Counted from the stretch's first letter, positions 26,104 through 35,022 are shown. The stretch: 64,000 bases of DNA from Castellaniella sp040276085 (GCF_040276085.1 NZ_JBELOK010000001.1:124001-188000), one strand, 5' to 3'. Notes: a model not told the origin generated them from the letters alone. Made by a program: numbers and translations.

Positions 26104-27650
26104 CGCGAACTGGTTTTTTGGCGGGTCGACGGCCCGCCATGCCGCCCGCCTGGATGACCTTTGCCGCACTGTTGCCAGTGGGCCTGGTCATCCTGCCCTT
26201 GATCTATATTGCTCTGCGTACTGCTCAAACCGGCCTGGCCGGCGCAGCCGCAGAGCTTTTTCGTGCCCGCAACCTTGAGCTGCTGACCAACACCGTTACC
26301 CTGGCTGTGGGTGTCATGCTGCTGGCCTCAGTGATCGGCCTGTCCGTGGCATGGTGTGTCGAGCGCACCGATTTGCCGGGACGCCGTTTCTGGCGCGTTG
26401 CCGCCGGCCTGCCGCTGGCCGTCCCCGCCTTTGTTTCCAGCTATGCATGGGCCTCGATCAACGTGGTGTTTCAGAATCTCGGGGGCGCCATCCTCATTTT
26501 GGCCTTATCCACCTACCCCCTGGTATATCTGCCAGTGGCCGCTGCGCTGCGCAGCACCGACCCAGGCCTCGAGGATGTCTGTCGATCCTTGGGCCACGGG
26601 CCCTGGCACGCTTTTACACACGCCCTGCTGCCGCAACTGCTGCCCGCACTGGGCGGTGGCGCGTTGCTGGTACTGACTCATATGTTTGCCGAGTTTGGCG
26701 CACTGGCCCTGTTACGGGTGCAAACCTTTACCACAGCCATCTTCGAATCCTACGAACTGCAGTTTGACAGCGCCTCGGCCGCCATGCAGTCGATCGTCCT
26801 GATGTTGCTGTGTATCCCTGCCGCCTGGGCCGAAATGCGTCTACGGGCAGGCCGGCGCGTTGCACGCGTAGGGCGCGGCGCCACACGCCAGTCACAAGCC
26901 ATTGTGCTGGGCCGCAAAACCTGGCCTGTTTTGGGCGCCTTCGGATTTTTGGGCCTGGTGTCCCTGGGGGTGCCTCTATCCATTCTGGTGTACTGGCTGG
27001 TAAAGGGGAGCTCGGCCGGCCGGGGCTATGAGGATATTCTCCCAGCCATCGAGGGCACGCTAACTCTGGCCGGCTCAGGTGCATTGCTGACCAGCCTGCT
27101 AGCGATTCCCCTGGTATTGGTGGCAAGCCGACATCGCGGCTATCTGGCCCAGATTGCCGAACGCCTGCCCTACATTGTGCATGGCCTCCCGGGCGTCGTG
27201 GTGGCCCTGGCGCTGGTGTTTCTCTCGATCCGGCTGGTGCCGTCGCTGTACCAGAGTATGACGGTATTGCTGATTGCCTACGCCATCCTGTTTTTACCAC
27301 TGGCACAATCATCGCTGCGCGCCTCCATCGAACTGGTGCCCCCGCAGATCGAATCCATCGCACGCAGCCTGGGACGACGCCCTTTTCATGTGTTCCTGAC
27401 GGTGATCCTGCCCAATATTGCGCCGGGCATAGGCGCTGCGCTGGCACTGATGATGCTGGAGATTGTGCGCGAACTCACCGCCACGCTGATGCTGGCCCCC
27501 ACAGGCACCGTTACACTGGCCACTGAGGTCTGGACATACACCGCCGACGCCGAATATGCAGCTGCAGCCCCATTTGCAGCTCTGCTGGTGCTGGTGTCAA
27601 TCTTGCCCGTCTGGGTCTTTACCCGCCGCATGCTGCACCATGGACACTAA
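26100..27650 (+). CDS. fbpB: Fe(III) ABC transporter, fused permease
   Basis: A 516-residue inner-membrane permease with two homologous halves of about six helices each, the usual FbpB/SfuB design in which one chain supplies both permease subunits. The EAA-like ATPase-contact loops are visible in each half (CRSLGHGPWHAFTHALLPQL and IARSLGRRPFHVFLTVILPN). It starts at GTG 26100, overlapping the fbpA stop by four bases. The ATPase gene starts inside its last codons. Together the three genes form a complete ferric-iron importer. Confidence 0.92.
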   Translation: MTRTGFLAGRRPAMPPAWMTFAALLPVGLVILPLIYIALRTAQTGLAGAAAELFRARNLELLTNTVTLAVGVMLLASVIGLSVAWCVERTDLPGRRFWRVAAGLPLAVPAFVSSYAWASINVVFQNLGGAILILALSTYPLVYLPVAAALRSTDPGLEDVCRSLGHGPWHAFTHALLPQLLPALGGGALLVLTHMFAEFGALALLRVQTFTTAIFESYELQFDSASAAMQSIVLMLLCIPAAWAEMRLRAGRRVARVGRGATRQSQAIVLGRKTWPVLGAFGFLGLVSLGVPLSILVYWLVKGSSAGRGYEDILPAIEGTLTLAGSGALLTSLLAIPLVLVASRHRGYLAQIAERLPYIVHGLPGVVVALALVFLSIRLVPSLYQSMTVLLIAYAILFLPLAQSSLRASIELVPPQIESIARSLGRRPFHVFLTVILPNIAPGIGAALALMMLEIVRELTATLMLAPTGTVTLATEVWTYTADAEYAAAAPFAALLVLVSILPVWVFTRRMLHHGH

Positions 27651-28686
27651 GACTGCACACCCCATGATCCTCTCGGGGATCCACAAATACTTTGGCCGCA
27701 CCGAAGTGCTGGCTGGTATCGACCTGAGCATCCCTGCCGGATCCGTGCTGGCGTTGCTGGGGCCCTCGGGCTGCGGCAAAACCACATTGCTGCGCCTGAT
27801 TGCGGGCTTTGATCCCCTGGACGAGGGCCAGATCGCCTTTGGCGGGCGCACCATGGCCACGGCCAGAACCTGCGTGCCCCCCGAACAACGCGCCATCGGT
27901 TATGTGCCCCAGGAAGGCACCCTGTTTCCGCACCTGACCGTCGAAGGCAATATCCGCTTTGGCCTAACGCGCCGCTCGGGACGGCACGAGCGCGTCAAAG
28001 AAGTACTGGCGCTTACCGGCCTGTCTGGTCTGGGCCAGCGCTTTCCGCACGAGCTCTCGGGCGGCCAACAGCAGCGTGTCGCCCTGGCACGCGCCCTGGC
28101 CCCAGGCCCCTCTCTGGTGCTGCTGGACGAACCTTTTAATGCTCTGGATCTGGATCTGCGGCGCAGTATGTGCGAAGAGGTCATTCGGGTACTGCGACAA
28201 ACGGGCACCATGACCGTACTGGTAACACACGACCCCGGAGAAGCCTTTGCAGTGTCCGACCAATTGGCAGTGATGCAATCGGGCCGCATCATGCAATGCG
28301 CCCGGCCCGAGGATGTGTACTGGCAGCCCGCCAGCGCAGCGGTGGCCCGCCTGACGGGTGCCGCCCTGTTTGTGTCAGGCCAATGCCGCAGCGACGGCAC
28401 CGCATACTGCGCACTGGGCGACGTCCACCTGCATGCCGGCAGCCCCTGTCAGGCGGGCGCCGCCCAGATTGTGGTGCGCCCCGAGCAGGTGCAGTGGACG
28501 GAATCCGGATCAGGCGTCGCCGCGCGCGTCAGCTATCGCTCGTTTCGCGGCGATCACACCCTGATCGGCGTGGATCTCAAAGACCTTTGCCTGGATCTGC
28601 GTATGCCCTCTTTAACAGCGCCAGCATTGGGCGCGCAGGGCTGCCTTCGGGTATTGGGCAAGTGCATGGCCTACGCCGACGCCTGA
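27640..28686 (+). CDS. fbpC: Fe(III) ABC transporter, ATP-binding protein
   Basis: A 348-residue ABC ATPase. Walker A GPSGCGKTT is at 41-49, the signature LSGGQQQR at 139-146, and Walker B with its Glu (LVLLDEP) at 159-165. A C-terminal TOBE-like regulatory domain follows, as in FbpC and PotA-type proteins. It powers the permease encoded just upstream. The ATG at 27640 overlaps the permease gene by 11 bases; a second ATG at 27664 is possible. Confidence 0.93.
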   Translation: MDTKTAHPMILSGIHKYFGRTEVLAGIDLSIPAGSVLALLGPSGCGKTTLLRLIAGFDPLDEGQIAFGGRTMATARTCVPPEQRAIGYVPQEGTLFPHLTVEGNIRFGLTRRSGRHERVKEVLALTGLSGLGQRFPHELSGGQQQRVALARALAPGPSLVLLDEPFNALDLDLRRSMCEEVIRVLRQTGTMTVLVTHDPGEAFAVSDQLAVMQSGRIMQCARPEDVYWQPASAAVARLTGAALFVSGQCRSDGTAYCALGDVHLHAGSPCQAGAAQIVVRPEQVQWTESGSGVAARVSYRSFRGDHTLIGVDLKDLCLDLRMPSLTAPALGAQGCLRVLGKCMAYADA

Positions 28687-28750
28687 GACCCGGAACGGGC
28701 AACTCACCCCAAGCAGGTGCAGCGACCGAGGCTACGCCCACACCGGCCGC

Positions 28751-29383
28751 TTATGCCTCTATCGGGCACCCGCTATGAAACCGGAACTCAGGATCGGGCG
28801 ACAACACCAGGTGTTGCTCAAGTGTCCGGATTTTTTCAATCGAACGCGCAACATCCGCTGCCTCGCCAAAGCGTTGGGCGAAATCCAGATAGCGTAGATA
28901 ATGCCGAGCCTCGGATTGCAACAAGCCCGCGTAAAACGTGGCCAGATCATCATCAAGATGCGGCACCAGTGCGGCAAAGCGCTCGCAGGAGCGGGCCTCG
29001 ATAAAGGCGCCCACAATCAAGGTGTCGACCAGCTTGGCGGGATCATGTGTGCGCACTGCAGCGCGCAGGCCCGCCGCATACCGGCTGGGCGTCAGGGGCC
29101 GCAAGGCCACCCCACGCTGCTTGATGATCCGCAGCACTTGCTCGTAGTGCACCAGCTCTTCGCGCGCCAGCTTGGATAAAGCAGTGGCAAGGGCTGGGTC
29201 GTCGCCATAGCGGGCGATCACACTCATGGCCGCCGCGGCCGCTTTCAGCTCGCAATTACGATGATCCAGCAACAGCACATCCAACTGCGTCAGGGCTGTC
29301 CGCACCCAGGCATCAGGTGTGGGACAGCCCAGGAAGGCCAGAAGGTCGGCAGGGATCAGCGAGGCAGCGAATGGGTCAGACAT
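28751..29383 (-). CDS. miaE: tRNA-(ms2io6A)-hydroxylase MiaE
   Basis: A 210-residue diiron enzyme that hydroxylates the isopentenyl side chain of ms2i6A37 in tRNA. Probable iron ligands are Glu45, Glu76 and His79 (EELVH), Glu129, and Glu158 and His161 (EARH), the paired E-x-x-H pattern of ferritin-like hydroxylases. The start ATG at 29383 lies inside the left attachment repeat. The displaced ychF stop codon TGA overlaps the first codons of miaE, which shows that miaE once followed ychF directly. With the island in place it must rely on a promoter inside the island end. Confidence 0.93.
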   Translation of the reverse strand: MSDPFAASLIPADLLAFLGCPTPDAWVRTALTQLDVLLLDHRNCELKAAAAAMSVIARYGDDPALATALSKLAREELVHYEQVLRIIKQRGVALRPLTPSRYAAGLRAAVRTHDPAKLVDTLIVGAFIEARSCERFAALVPHLDDDLATFYAGLLQSEARHYLRYLDFAQRFGEAADVARSIEKIRTLEQHLVLSPDPEFRFHSGCPIEA

Positions 29384-29400
29384 TAAACAAGAAATTATGA
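29379..29400. repeat. attL: left attachment repeat, displaced ychF 3' end
   Basis: GACATTAAACAAGAAATT is followed by ATGA; the first 18 bases match 50931-50948 at 16 positions. Read on the minus strand it encodes Asn-Phe-Leu-Phe-Asn-Val-stop, exactly the C-terminus of YchF. This marks the left island boundary and the original end of ychF. The common exact core is TTAAACAA. Confidence 0.85.
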
Positions 29401-29463
29401 TGCATCTTATTGATAAATAACAATCTCACGAAGTAAAATGGTGATTTATACTCATTTTCGTAC

Positions 29464-29622
29464 TCATTTCTGTGACGGCTTCTTTTTGGATAGCGCCTTG
29501 GCGTGCTTGGCAGCAGATTCTGAATAACGGGATCCAGGCAGAACCTCATCTCTAATGCTTACACAGCCATTTACACAGGACGTCGTTGGTCCGTCACAGG
29601 TTCTCGACGGAAACTTCAGCAC
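29464..29622 (-). CDS. Possible small protein at the left island edge
   Basis: A 52-codon frame, GTG at 29622 to TGA at 29464. It overlaps the end of the helicase gene by 29 bases. It reads GPTTSCVNGCVSIRDEVLPG, then SRYSESAAKHAKALSKKKPS, ending in a basic tail. The non-random look (a Gly/Ser-rich turn, then an Ala/Lys helix) and a vague resemblance to short proteins of integrative elements suggest a real gene or the relic of one. No family can be named. The start is uncertain. Its stop lies in a TGAGTAC-repeat stretch near the boundary. Confidence 0.35.
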   Translation of the reverse strand: MLKFPSRTCDGPTTSCVNGCVSIRDEVLPGSRYSESAAKHAKALSKKKPSQK

Positions 29623-31327
29623 CCGTCGATTGCAGCAAACTCACCAGACGCCTGGCCTGAGATTTGGGGGTCGCGATCACCAGTAACCTCTGCGCACGCG
29701 AGACACCAACATAAATTTTGCGAACTTCTTCATTATCAGCCGCCCCCATCTGATCAACAAGTGAGTCCATGATGCTCTTCGCCGTGGCCGGTGATAGCAC
29801 AACACAAACCGCGGGAAACTCCATTCCCTTCACGCTGTGGATAGTGTGGGCGGCATGCCCCGTGCGGGGGGCGTTGATCAACGCATTGGCAAGATCCTCA
29901 TTCCGGCGCAAACGTTGACTGATGGTTTGTTCACTATCAGCGGGCAAACACGGCGCGAGCAGTTGACGGGCATACGCAAGCCAGGCATCTGCTGTAGCGA
30001 AGCGCACCGGATCGAATCGCAAGGCTTCGGCGACTTGCAGCACATGTGGACGCCAGGCACCAGGTGTCAACCCCAATTCAGCTATATATTGATGGTAGGT
30101 TTTCCCGACTGCGCGACCTTCCAATTCCAGCAGAATCTTGTGAAGATTCTCGAGCGCCTCCTTCCTGCCGCCCAGCTCGAACGAGAAGTGGTAATTGCTG
30201 ACGGCCATTGCCAACCGATAGCTGAGATTCCTTACGCCGCTGTCGGCTGGGTATCCTAACGCGTTCGCACCCGTTCGTCTCGTGGCGGCCAACACCGGGC
30301 ACTGGCGCGCATCAAACCCCATGGACGTCGTCAGTTCCCGAAACCTAGCACCAACTACATTGGGAACACTCTTCCCAGAATACGAGAGCACCTGAACTGC
30401 AACCGTTTCGTCCTTGTACTCACCAATAGCATCATCAATACCACCGCTCACCCCTCGGACGCGAAAAGCAGCAACCGCTCTCGAAATATGTGCGCTGGAT
30501 CGAAAATTCCCAGTCAAAGCAAGGCGCGCACTCTCTTGAAAGCCTTGAGCGAAGTCAGCTAATTCATCAGTCACGCTTCCTCGGAATCCGTAGATCGCCT
30601 GATTTGGATCACAAATCACCTTGACCGGTATGCCAGCATCGCGTAACCACGCGATAATCTCCAAGTCTAACGGATTACAGTCCTGCGCCTCATCGACAAC
30701 CAACTCTCGAAAACGAGCGGCTAGCGCTCTGGACAAGATCGCCGATGATGTCTGGTCCCGTAGTCGAACAAGGGATATCTCACGCGCATCATCGAAATCC
30801 AGTTCCCCCCGTTTGAGGAAACGCGCACGGACCGTCCGAGCTATTGTTTCATAGGCCGCGATCTGCCCCTTGAATCCTAGCCGAGCGACCGAGCGTTCAA
30901 TAGAGTCACCTGTCGCACGATCGAAACAGCTTAGCGGTAGCGCCTGTGCACCCGCAAAAGGCTGCACGAGCCAGTCTTTCTTATCCGGGATCAGGCGAGG
31001 CCGTACGGAGCATCCTGGGGTGCCGCCAAATGGGGCGATCAGGTATTGCCACAGGAACGCGTCGAACGTGCCAATGAAGTGGGGAAACGATGGTGCCTCA
31101 ATTAGCCCTTCCCGCTGCAAGCGTGTCTCCAGCTCAGATATCGCTGCAGTCGTGAACGATAGAAACGCGACACCTTTCCCCTTTACCCGATCAGCAAGAA
31201 GGCGACGAGCTCGCTCAACGAGTACGCGGGTCTTCCCTGCACCTGGGCAGGCGGAGATGAACGCGGAGCCTTCATACGCGATGACTCGCGCCTGCTGCTC
31301 CGTTGGTCGGAAAATCTCAATACTCAT
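29594..31327 (-). CDS. UvrD-like helicase, GajB-type partner (pair 2)
   Basis: A 577-residue superfamily 1 helicase. Walker A CPGAGKT is at 27-33, the Walker B motif DEAQD at 212-216, motif III-like DPNQAIYGFRG and motif IV-like GNFRSS follow. The C-terminal motifs are IHSVKGMEFPAVCV and VGVSRAQRLLVI. All helicase motifs look intact. It starts inside the stop of the upstream OLD-type nuclease gene (ATGA overlap at 31324). A short UvrD-like protein coupled to an OLD-type ATPase/TOPRIM protein is the layout of the Gabija phage-defence system. The call as GajB-like rests on architecture and has not been searched. Confidence 0.8.
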   Translation of the reverse strand: MSIEIFRPTEQQARVIAYEGSAFISACPGAGKTRVLVERARRLLADRVKGKGVAFLSFTTAAISELETRLQREGLIEAPSFPHFIGTFDAFLWQYLIAPFGGTPGCSVRPRLIPDKKDWLVQPFAGAQALPLSCFDRATGDSIERSVARLGFKGQIAAYETIARTVRARFLKRGELDFDDAREISLVRLRDQTSSAILSRALAARFRELVVDEAQDCNPLDLEIIAWLRDAGIPVKVICDPNQAIYGFRGSVTDELADFAQGFQESARLALTGNFRSSAHISRAVAAFRVRGVSGGIDDAIGEYKDETVAVQVLSYSGKSVPNVVGARFRELTTSMGFDARQCPVLAATRRTGANALGYPADSGVRNLSYRLAMAVSNYHFSFELGGRKEALENLHKILLELEGRAVGKTYHQYIAELGLTPGAWRPHVLQVAEALRFDPVRFATADAWLAYARQLLAPCLPADSEQTISQRLRRNEDLANALINAPRTGHAAHTIHSVKGMEFPAVCVVLSPATAKSIMDSLVDQMGAADNEEVRKIYVGVSRAQRLLVIATPKSQARRLVSLLQSTGAEVSVENL

Positions 31328-33150
31328 GCAGCCAGGGAGTTGATTGCACGTTGAAGATAGTCAGGCACAAGGAACTCCTGCCCCCTACCGATATCCTCCG
31401 CCAACAACTGAGCAAAATCACCCTTGCGCGTTGTTTCGAACAGTTTCTGAATCGCTGCAGCTTGGGCATCTCCGGTAAGAGCCACTGCGTCATCCCATTT
31501 TTCTCCAGAACGGGGATGTAGCTTCAGGTAGGAGTCCTTCATCAACGCCCCATTCCCGTTCCTGACCAGCTCAGTCTCCAGTGAATAATCGTTTATCACA
31601 ACCTCGAAGATGTCAGATGCACCCAGGCGGGCGACGACTGCATCCAGGCTGTTCTTCCGTAGCGCGCCTGGCGAAACAGCACCGGCCGCTAGGTTGAAGC
31701 CATCTCCATCAGTCAGCACGACCAGTCTGTCCGCGATACACACGCCCTGAACAGAGGTTAGGAGTAACTTGACGTACGGCTCGAAATCCACGCCATCAAT
31801 CGGGACGAACACAGCCGATCGGAAACGTCTCAGTTTTTCCACGTCATCCCTGAGAACAAATTTCTTAGCAAGGACAGGTAATAGCAAAGCTTCCGCGATC
31901 CCTTCCACAAGAAGCACACGACCACCGAACAGTAGTGCCGATTTGGTCACATCAAGGTAGCGATCCACCTTGCGACGCTCGACATCGTCGAGGGCTAGCT
32001 CAGCCAATGGAATGCATCGCGTTACCCGCCGCGAAGAGAAGTTAGATGCCGTACCATCGACAGCAGACATGGCAACAACATCATCGGAGGTCACCATTTC
32101 AGCACGCCTCGGGGGATTTGCTTGAGCAGCACGGAAGAAAACGAGCTGTGTGCTTTCCACCCACGCCGACAAGTTCGGGGAGTGAGTTGCGACTATGACC
32201 TGCAACTCGCCAGCAGGACCATCCTGGCGCAAGTTTGCTTGCCGAGACTTCTCGGCCTGCTCCTCTAAGAAACTCAACACTGCGGCCTGGAGCTGTGGGT
32301 GTAGGTGGGCTTCTGGTTCCTCAACCAGGAATATGGTCAGATCCGCGTCATTGACCTTTTCCAGTTCAACAGCGATCGTTGCCATGTAAAGCAGGTTTAC
32401 ATACCCATTGCCCGAATAACGAAGATCCTCCGGCTCGACACCATGATCTGCGAGCTTGAATCGCAGATCTCGCGCGATATCGATTAACTTCTCATTGTTG
32501 GCAAAACCAAGTGCAGCGGCCTGCCTGCGCACGCCCGCCGTAAGCGAGCTCAATCCAACCTCTACCGCCCCACTGACTTTTTCGAGGATATCTGCATCGG
32601 AATTCCGACGTAGTGCTTTTGCAAGCGCTTCCGGGTCCCCGCCATCGAGAAAGTGGTTCAGGAGCGCGTAAATACGCGTTGGGTTTCCAGATGCAAGTGC
32701 CCGTTTCGCATCACGGAGCGGGGGCAAGTACACATGCCGAATCATGTCGTGGCTACCAGCCTCCGGCACGCCTTGGTGCTGCCCGCTCCACAGCACTGGA
32801 CGAACTGGAAAACGTCCAGCGCTCTCATCGTACTTCAAGCCAAAGACACACCCGGAGATTGCCTGATCTGATGCTGCAGTGATCAGACGCCCCTGTTGCC
32901 CAGGGCTAAGATCAGTAAAGTTTCCTATAATTTCGAACTTACGATCTACGCCGCCAAACCGAATATCTGTAGGCTCACAGTACAACTCACGCCGACCGCC
33001 AAGAGGCATGGTCAACAAGCGGATGGCATCTATCGCATTGCTCTTGCCGCCATTGTTCTCCCCAACCAGAATCGTCAAGTCTCTACAAAGCGGAATTTCC
33101 GCATGCTCAAAAGATCGAAAATTCTCCAGTGTGAGTTTCTCGAGATACAT
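31324..33150 (-). CDS. OLD-type ATPase/TOPRIM nuclease, GajA-like (pair 2)
   Basis: A 608-residue protein. The N-terminal ABC-type ATPase has Walker A GENNGGKSN at 30-38 and Walker B LVEEPEAHLHPQ, with a His switch in THSPNLSAW. A TOPRIM domain follows (LLVEGIAEALLLP, then LTDGDGF), the metal-binding E and D-x-D of OLD nucleases. GajA of Gabija is an OLD-type nicking enzyme with the same order and size. Start at ATG 33150 because GAGGAA sits five bases upstream; an in-frame start at 33219 has none. It is followed by the coupled helicase and preceded by a symmetric operator at 33189-33236. Confidence 0.82.
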   Translation of the reverse strand: MYLEKLTLENFRSFEHAEIPLCRDLTILVGENNGGKSNAIDAIRLLTMPLGGRRELYCEPTDIRFGGVDRKFEIIGNFTDLSPGQQGRLITAASDQAISGCVFGLKYDESAGRFPVRPVLWSGQHQGVPEAGSHDMIRHVYLPPLRDAKRALASGNPTRIYALLNHFLDGGDPEALAKALRRNSDADILEKVSGAVEVGLSSLTAGVRRQAAALGFANNEKLIDIARDLRFKLADHGVEPEDLRYSGNGYVNLLYMATIAVELEKVNDADLTIFLVEEPEAHLHPQLQAAVLSFLEEQAEKSRQANLRQDGPAGELQVIVATHSPNLSAWVESTQLVFFRAAQANPPRRAEMVTSDDVVAMSAVDGTASNFSSRRVTRCIPLAELALDDVERRKVDRYLDVTKSALLFGGRVLLVEGIAEALLLPVLAKKFVLRDDVEKLRRFRSAVFVPIDGVDFEPYVKLLLTSVQGVCIADRLVVLTDGDGFNLAAGAVSPGALRKNSLDAVVARLGASDIFEVVINDYSLETELVRNGNGALMKDSYLKLHPRSGEKWDDAVALTGDAQAAAIQKLFETTRKGDFAQLLAEDIGRGQEFLVPDYLQRAINSLAA

Positions 33151-33188
33151 GGCTTCCTCATGTTCGCTTAAGCTCGCCAATGATATCT

Positions 33189-33236
33189 GAGCATTGAAAC
33201 AAGCATTAATCGAAATCAATGCTCATTTGAATGCTC
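33189..33236. promoter_or_regulatory. Symmetric four-half-site operator upstream of the gajA-like gene
   Basis: Four 9-base half-sites: GAGCATTGA (33189), AAGCATTAA (33201), TCAATGCTC (33216) and TGAATGCTC (33228). The outer and inner pairs share one symmetry centre at 33212.5. The spacing suits two dimers bound on the same face of DNA. It ends 39 bases before the gajA-like ATG on the minus strand. A regulator site is likely; the protein that binds it is unknown. Confidence 0.6.
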
Positions 33237-33252
33237 GCGCGCATAAAAACCA

Positions 33253-34962
33253 TCATTGCTTGAATACATGCCGAGCTCCTTGGCCTCGCCCTGGCGGCTG
33301 CACCCCTGGGTTTTCATGGCGAAGCTCCGTCATCAAACGATATACTTGGTTACGATCATAGCGCGTAATCTGCCGGATTTCCTGGTTGCTCAAACCAGGC
33401 TCACCCCGCCTGGCACGCTCCATCAGGATGCTAAGCACACGAACCTTGGCCGCGTCCCAATCGATACGACGGCGTTTCTCGCCCTGCCCATCGCCCTTCA
33501 ATCGGCGATACAGCGCCGGTGACAGACACCAATAAGCCCCTCTGCCCGTGCCCCCATGCTCGACATAGCCATTGGATTCCATGCCGGACAAACGTTCCCG
33601 GATTTCGGCTTCACTACGCTGGCACAAAACTGCGGCCGCTGCGGTATCTACCTCGGGATGCTGGCGCAAGTGGCCCAACAACAGCAGTTCATCCACGCCC
33701 AGGATCCGGCCTTTCTCCGCTTCTTCAGCGACAAAAAGACGCATGGCAGCATCGAACTCCCGCTTGGCAAAACTGATCAGTACAGAATCACCGATCTCGC
33801 GAATCACCGGTGGCTCCTTGCCTTCCACTAGCAACGATGAAAACATTCGGTTGATGCCGAGATTGCTGCGGTTGACCAAGCGCAAGCGGGTGAGCGCCTC
33901 TACCAGCAAGGGATTCCGGGCCGCAGGCTGATGGTGCAGGATATTCTCGGGCGTAATACCTGCGATAAACCCGCCATTGTTGCTGATCTCTAGCCGGTCA
34001 CGGTACAGCTTTACCATCACCGGCCCCGCAATCCGCAGATCCGCGTGACAAAATGCGTTCATCAGCGCCTCGCGCAAGGCAATTTCTGGCCAGGTGCGAT
34101 ATTCGTAGTGGAACAGGCCCTGCTTGTAGGTCGTGATCGGGTTGAACGGCAACAGTAGCTCTTCCAGCCGCTGCACCGCCAGGGGCAACGCACTGACACG
34201 GTCTTCACGATTGGCGTAATCGGTATCGGAGGCCATGTGCAAAAAGGTCCATCCGTGGCCGGGCACGTGTTCGCGAATCGCCTCCTCCGTTCCCGCCAAG
34301 AGCAGCGCTGCTCGGGTCAAGCTGCCGTTCTTGATCAGACCCAGGGTACGCAAAAGCTCTATATCACCTAGCCCGAGAAGCTCATCGGGTGCGCGTTCCC
34401 GACGCGCCTGATTCCGCAAGGCCTCCAGCGCAGTCGCCGACAGAAACCGAGGATTGGCTTCAGCAACAAGCTGGCCGGTATAGTCTGACTCGCCCGTTTC
34501 CACGCCAATCTTGCGGCGCAGTGTACCGGTCAGAGGCTGGCAATCCTTACCGATTCGGATGGTGCCTTTGCCGGCGCTATCGGTATAGGGTGGCATGCCT
34601 GGATGAATCTGCATCAAAAACAGGCGCCCGGTGCCCTCCGACACCGGCAACTCTTCAAACACAGGCATGATTTTCGGATCAGTCTGATCGTAGACCGCCG
34701 CCTTGAGCATATTGGTGTCAATTTCCGGTGGAACACCCAGAATCGCCCTACCGCGCCCCTTCACCCGATCAGCAACACCAAACACAACTGTGCCACCGCC
34801 ACCATTGGCCATGCACACGGCCATTTGCACCAAGGTCCTCACAGCCTTGTCTCGGCTTTGCGTGTCCCATTGCTTGAAGTCGAGATCCTGGTCTTCCAGG
34901 TCATCCGCAACGCACAGTTCCAACTCTGGCAGCAGGGCTTCTATCTGGGCTACGGAACGCAT
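33253..34962 (-). CDS. AlbA/Schlafen-type ATP-binding protein
   Basis: A 569-residue protein. Residues about 10-125 form an AlbA_2 (Schlafen-type) domain with LDFKQWD near 30 and ANGGGGTVVFGV at 52-63. The middle holds the region usually annotated as a RecG-like or GHKL-type ATP-binding module (ALREALMNAFCHADLRI, then RLEISNNGGF). The C-terminal part looks like one or two winged helices ending in a basic tail. Start at ATG 34962 (MRSVAQIEALLPELEL) with a GGGGG tract upstream. Proteins of this layout are frequent in defence islands; roles proposed are regulation or nuclease activity. It stands between the restriction operon and the Gabija-like pair with its own promoter region. Confidence 0.75.
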   Translation of the reverse strand: MRSVAQIEALLPELELCVADDLEDQDLDFKQWDTQSRDKAVRTLVQMAVCMANGGGGTVVFGVADRVKGRGRAILGVPPEIDTNMLKAAVYDQTDPKIMPVFEELPVSEGTGRLFLMQIHPGMPPYTDSAGKGTIRIGKDCQPLTGTLRRKIGVETGESDYTGQLVAEANPRFLSATALEALRNQARRERAPDELLGLGDIELLRTLGLIKNGSLTRAALLLAGTEEAIREHVPGHGWTFLHMASDTDYANREDRVSALPLAVQRLEELLLPFNPITTYKQGLFHYEYRTWPEIALREALMNAFCHADLRIAGPVMVKLYRDRLEISNNGGFIAGITPENILHHQPAARNPLLVEALTRLRLVNRSNLGINRMFSSLLVEGKEPPVIREIGDSVLISFAKREFDAAMRLFVAEEAEKGRILGVDELLLLGHLRQHPEVDTAAAAVLCQRSEAEIRERLSGMESNGYVEHGGTGRGAYWCLSPALYRRLKGDGQGEKRRRIDWDAAKVRVLSILMERARRGEPGLSNQEIRQITRYDRNQVYRLMTELRHENPGVQPPGRGQGARHVFKQ

Positions 34963-34994
34963 GAATGGCCCCCCATCAATGGATATTTTGTGTC

Positions 34995-35019
34995 TGCATT
35001 CATAGTAGCCATGAATGCA
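34995..35019. promoter_or_regulatory. Inverted repeat, GCATTCAT-type operator upstream of the AlbA gene
   Basis: TGCATTCAT (34995-35003) and ATGAATGCA (35011-35019) are a perfect 9-bp inverted repeat 33 bases from the AlbA start codon. Its half-site GCATTCA also occurs in the operator before the gajA-like gene (33228-33236 read on the minus strand), and the spacing is similar. Confidence 0.55.
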
Positions 35020-35022
35020 AAT

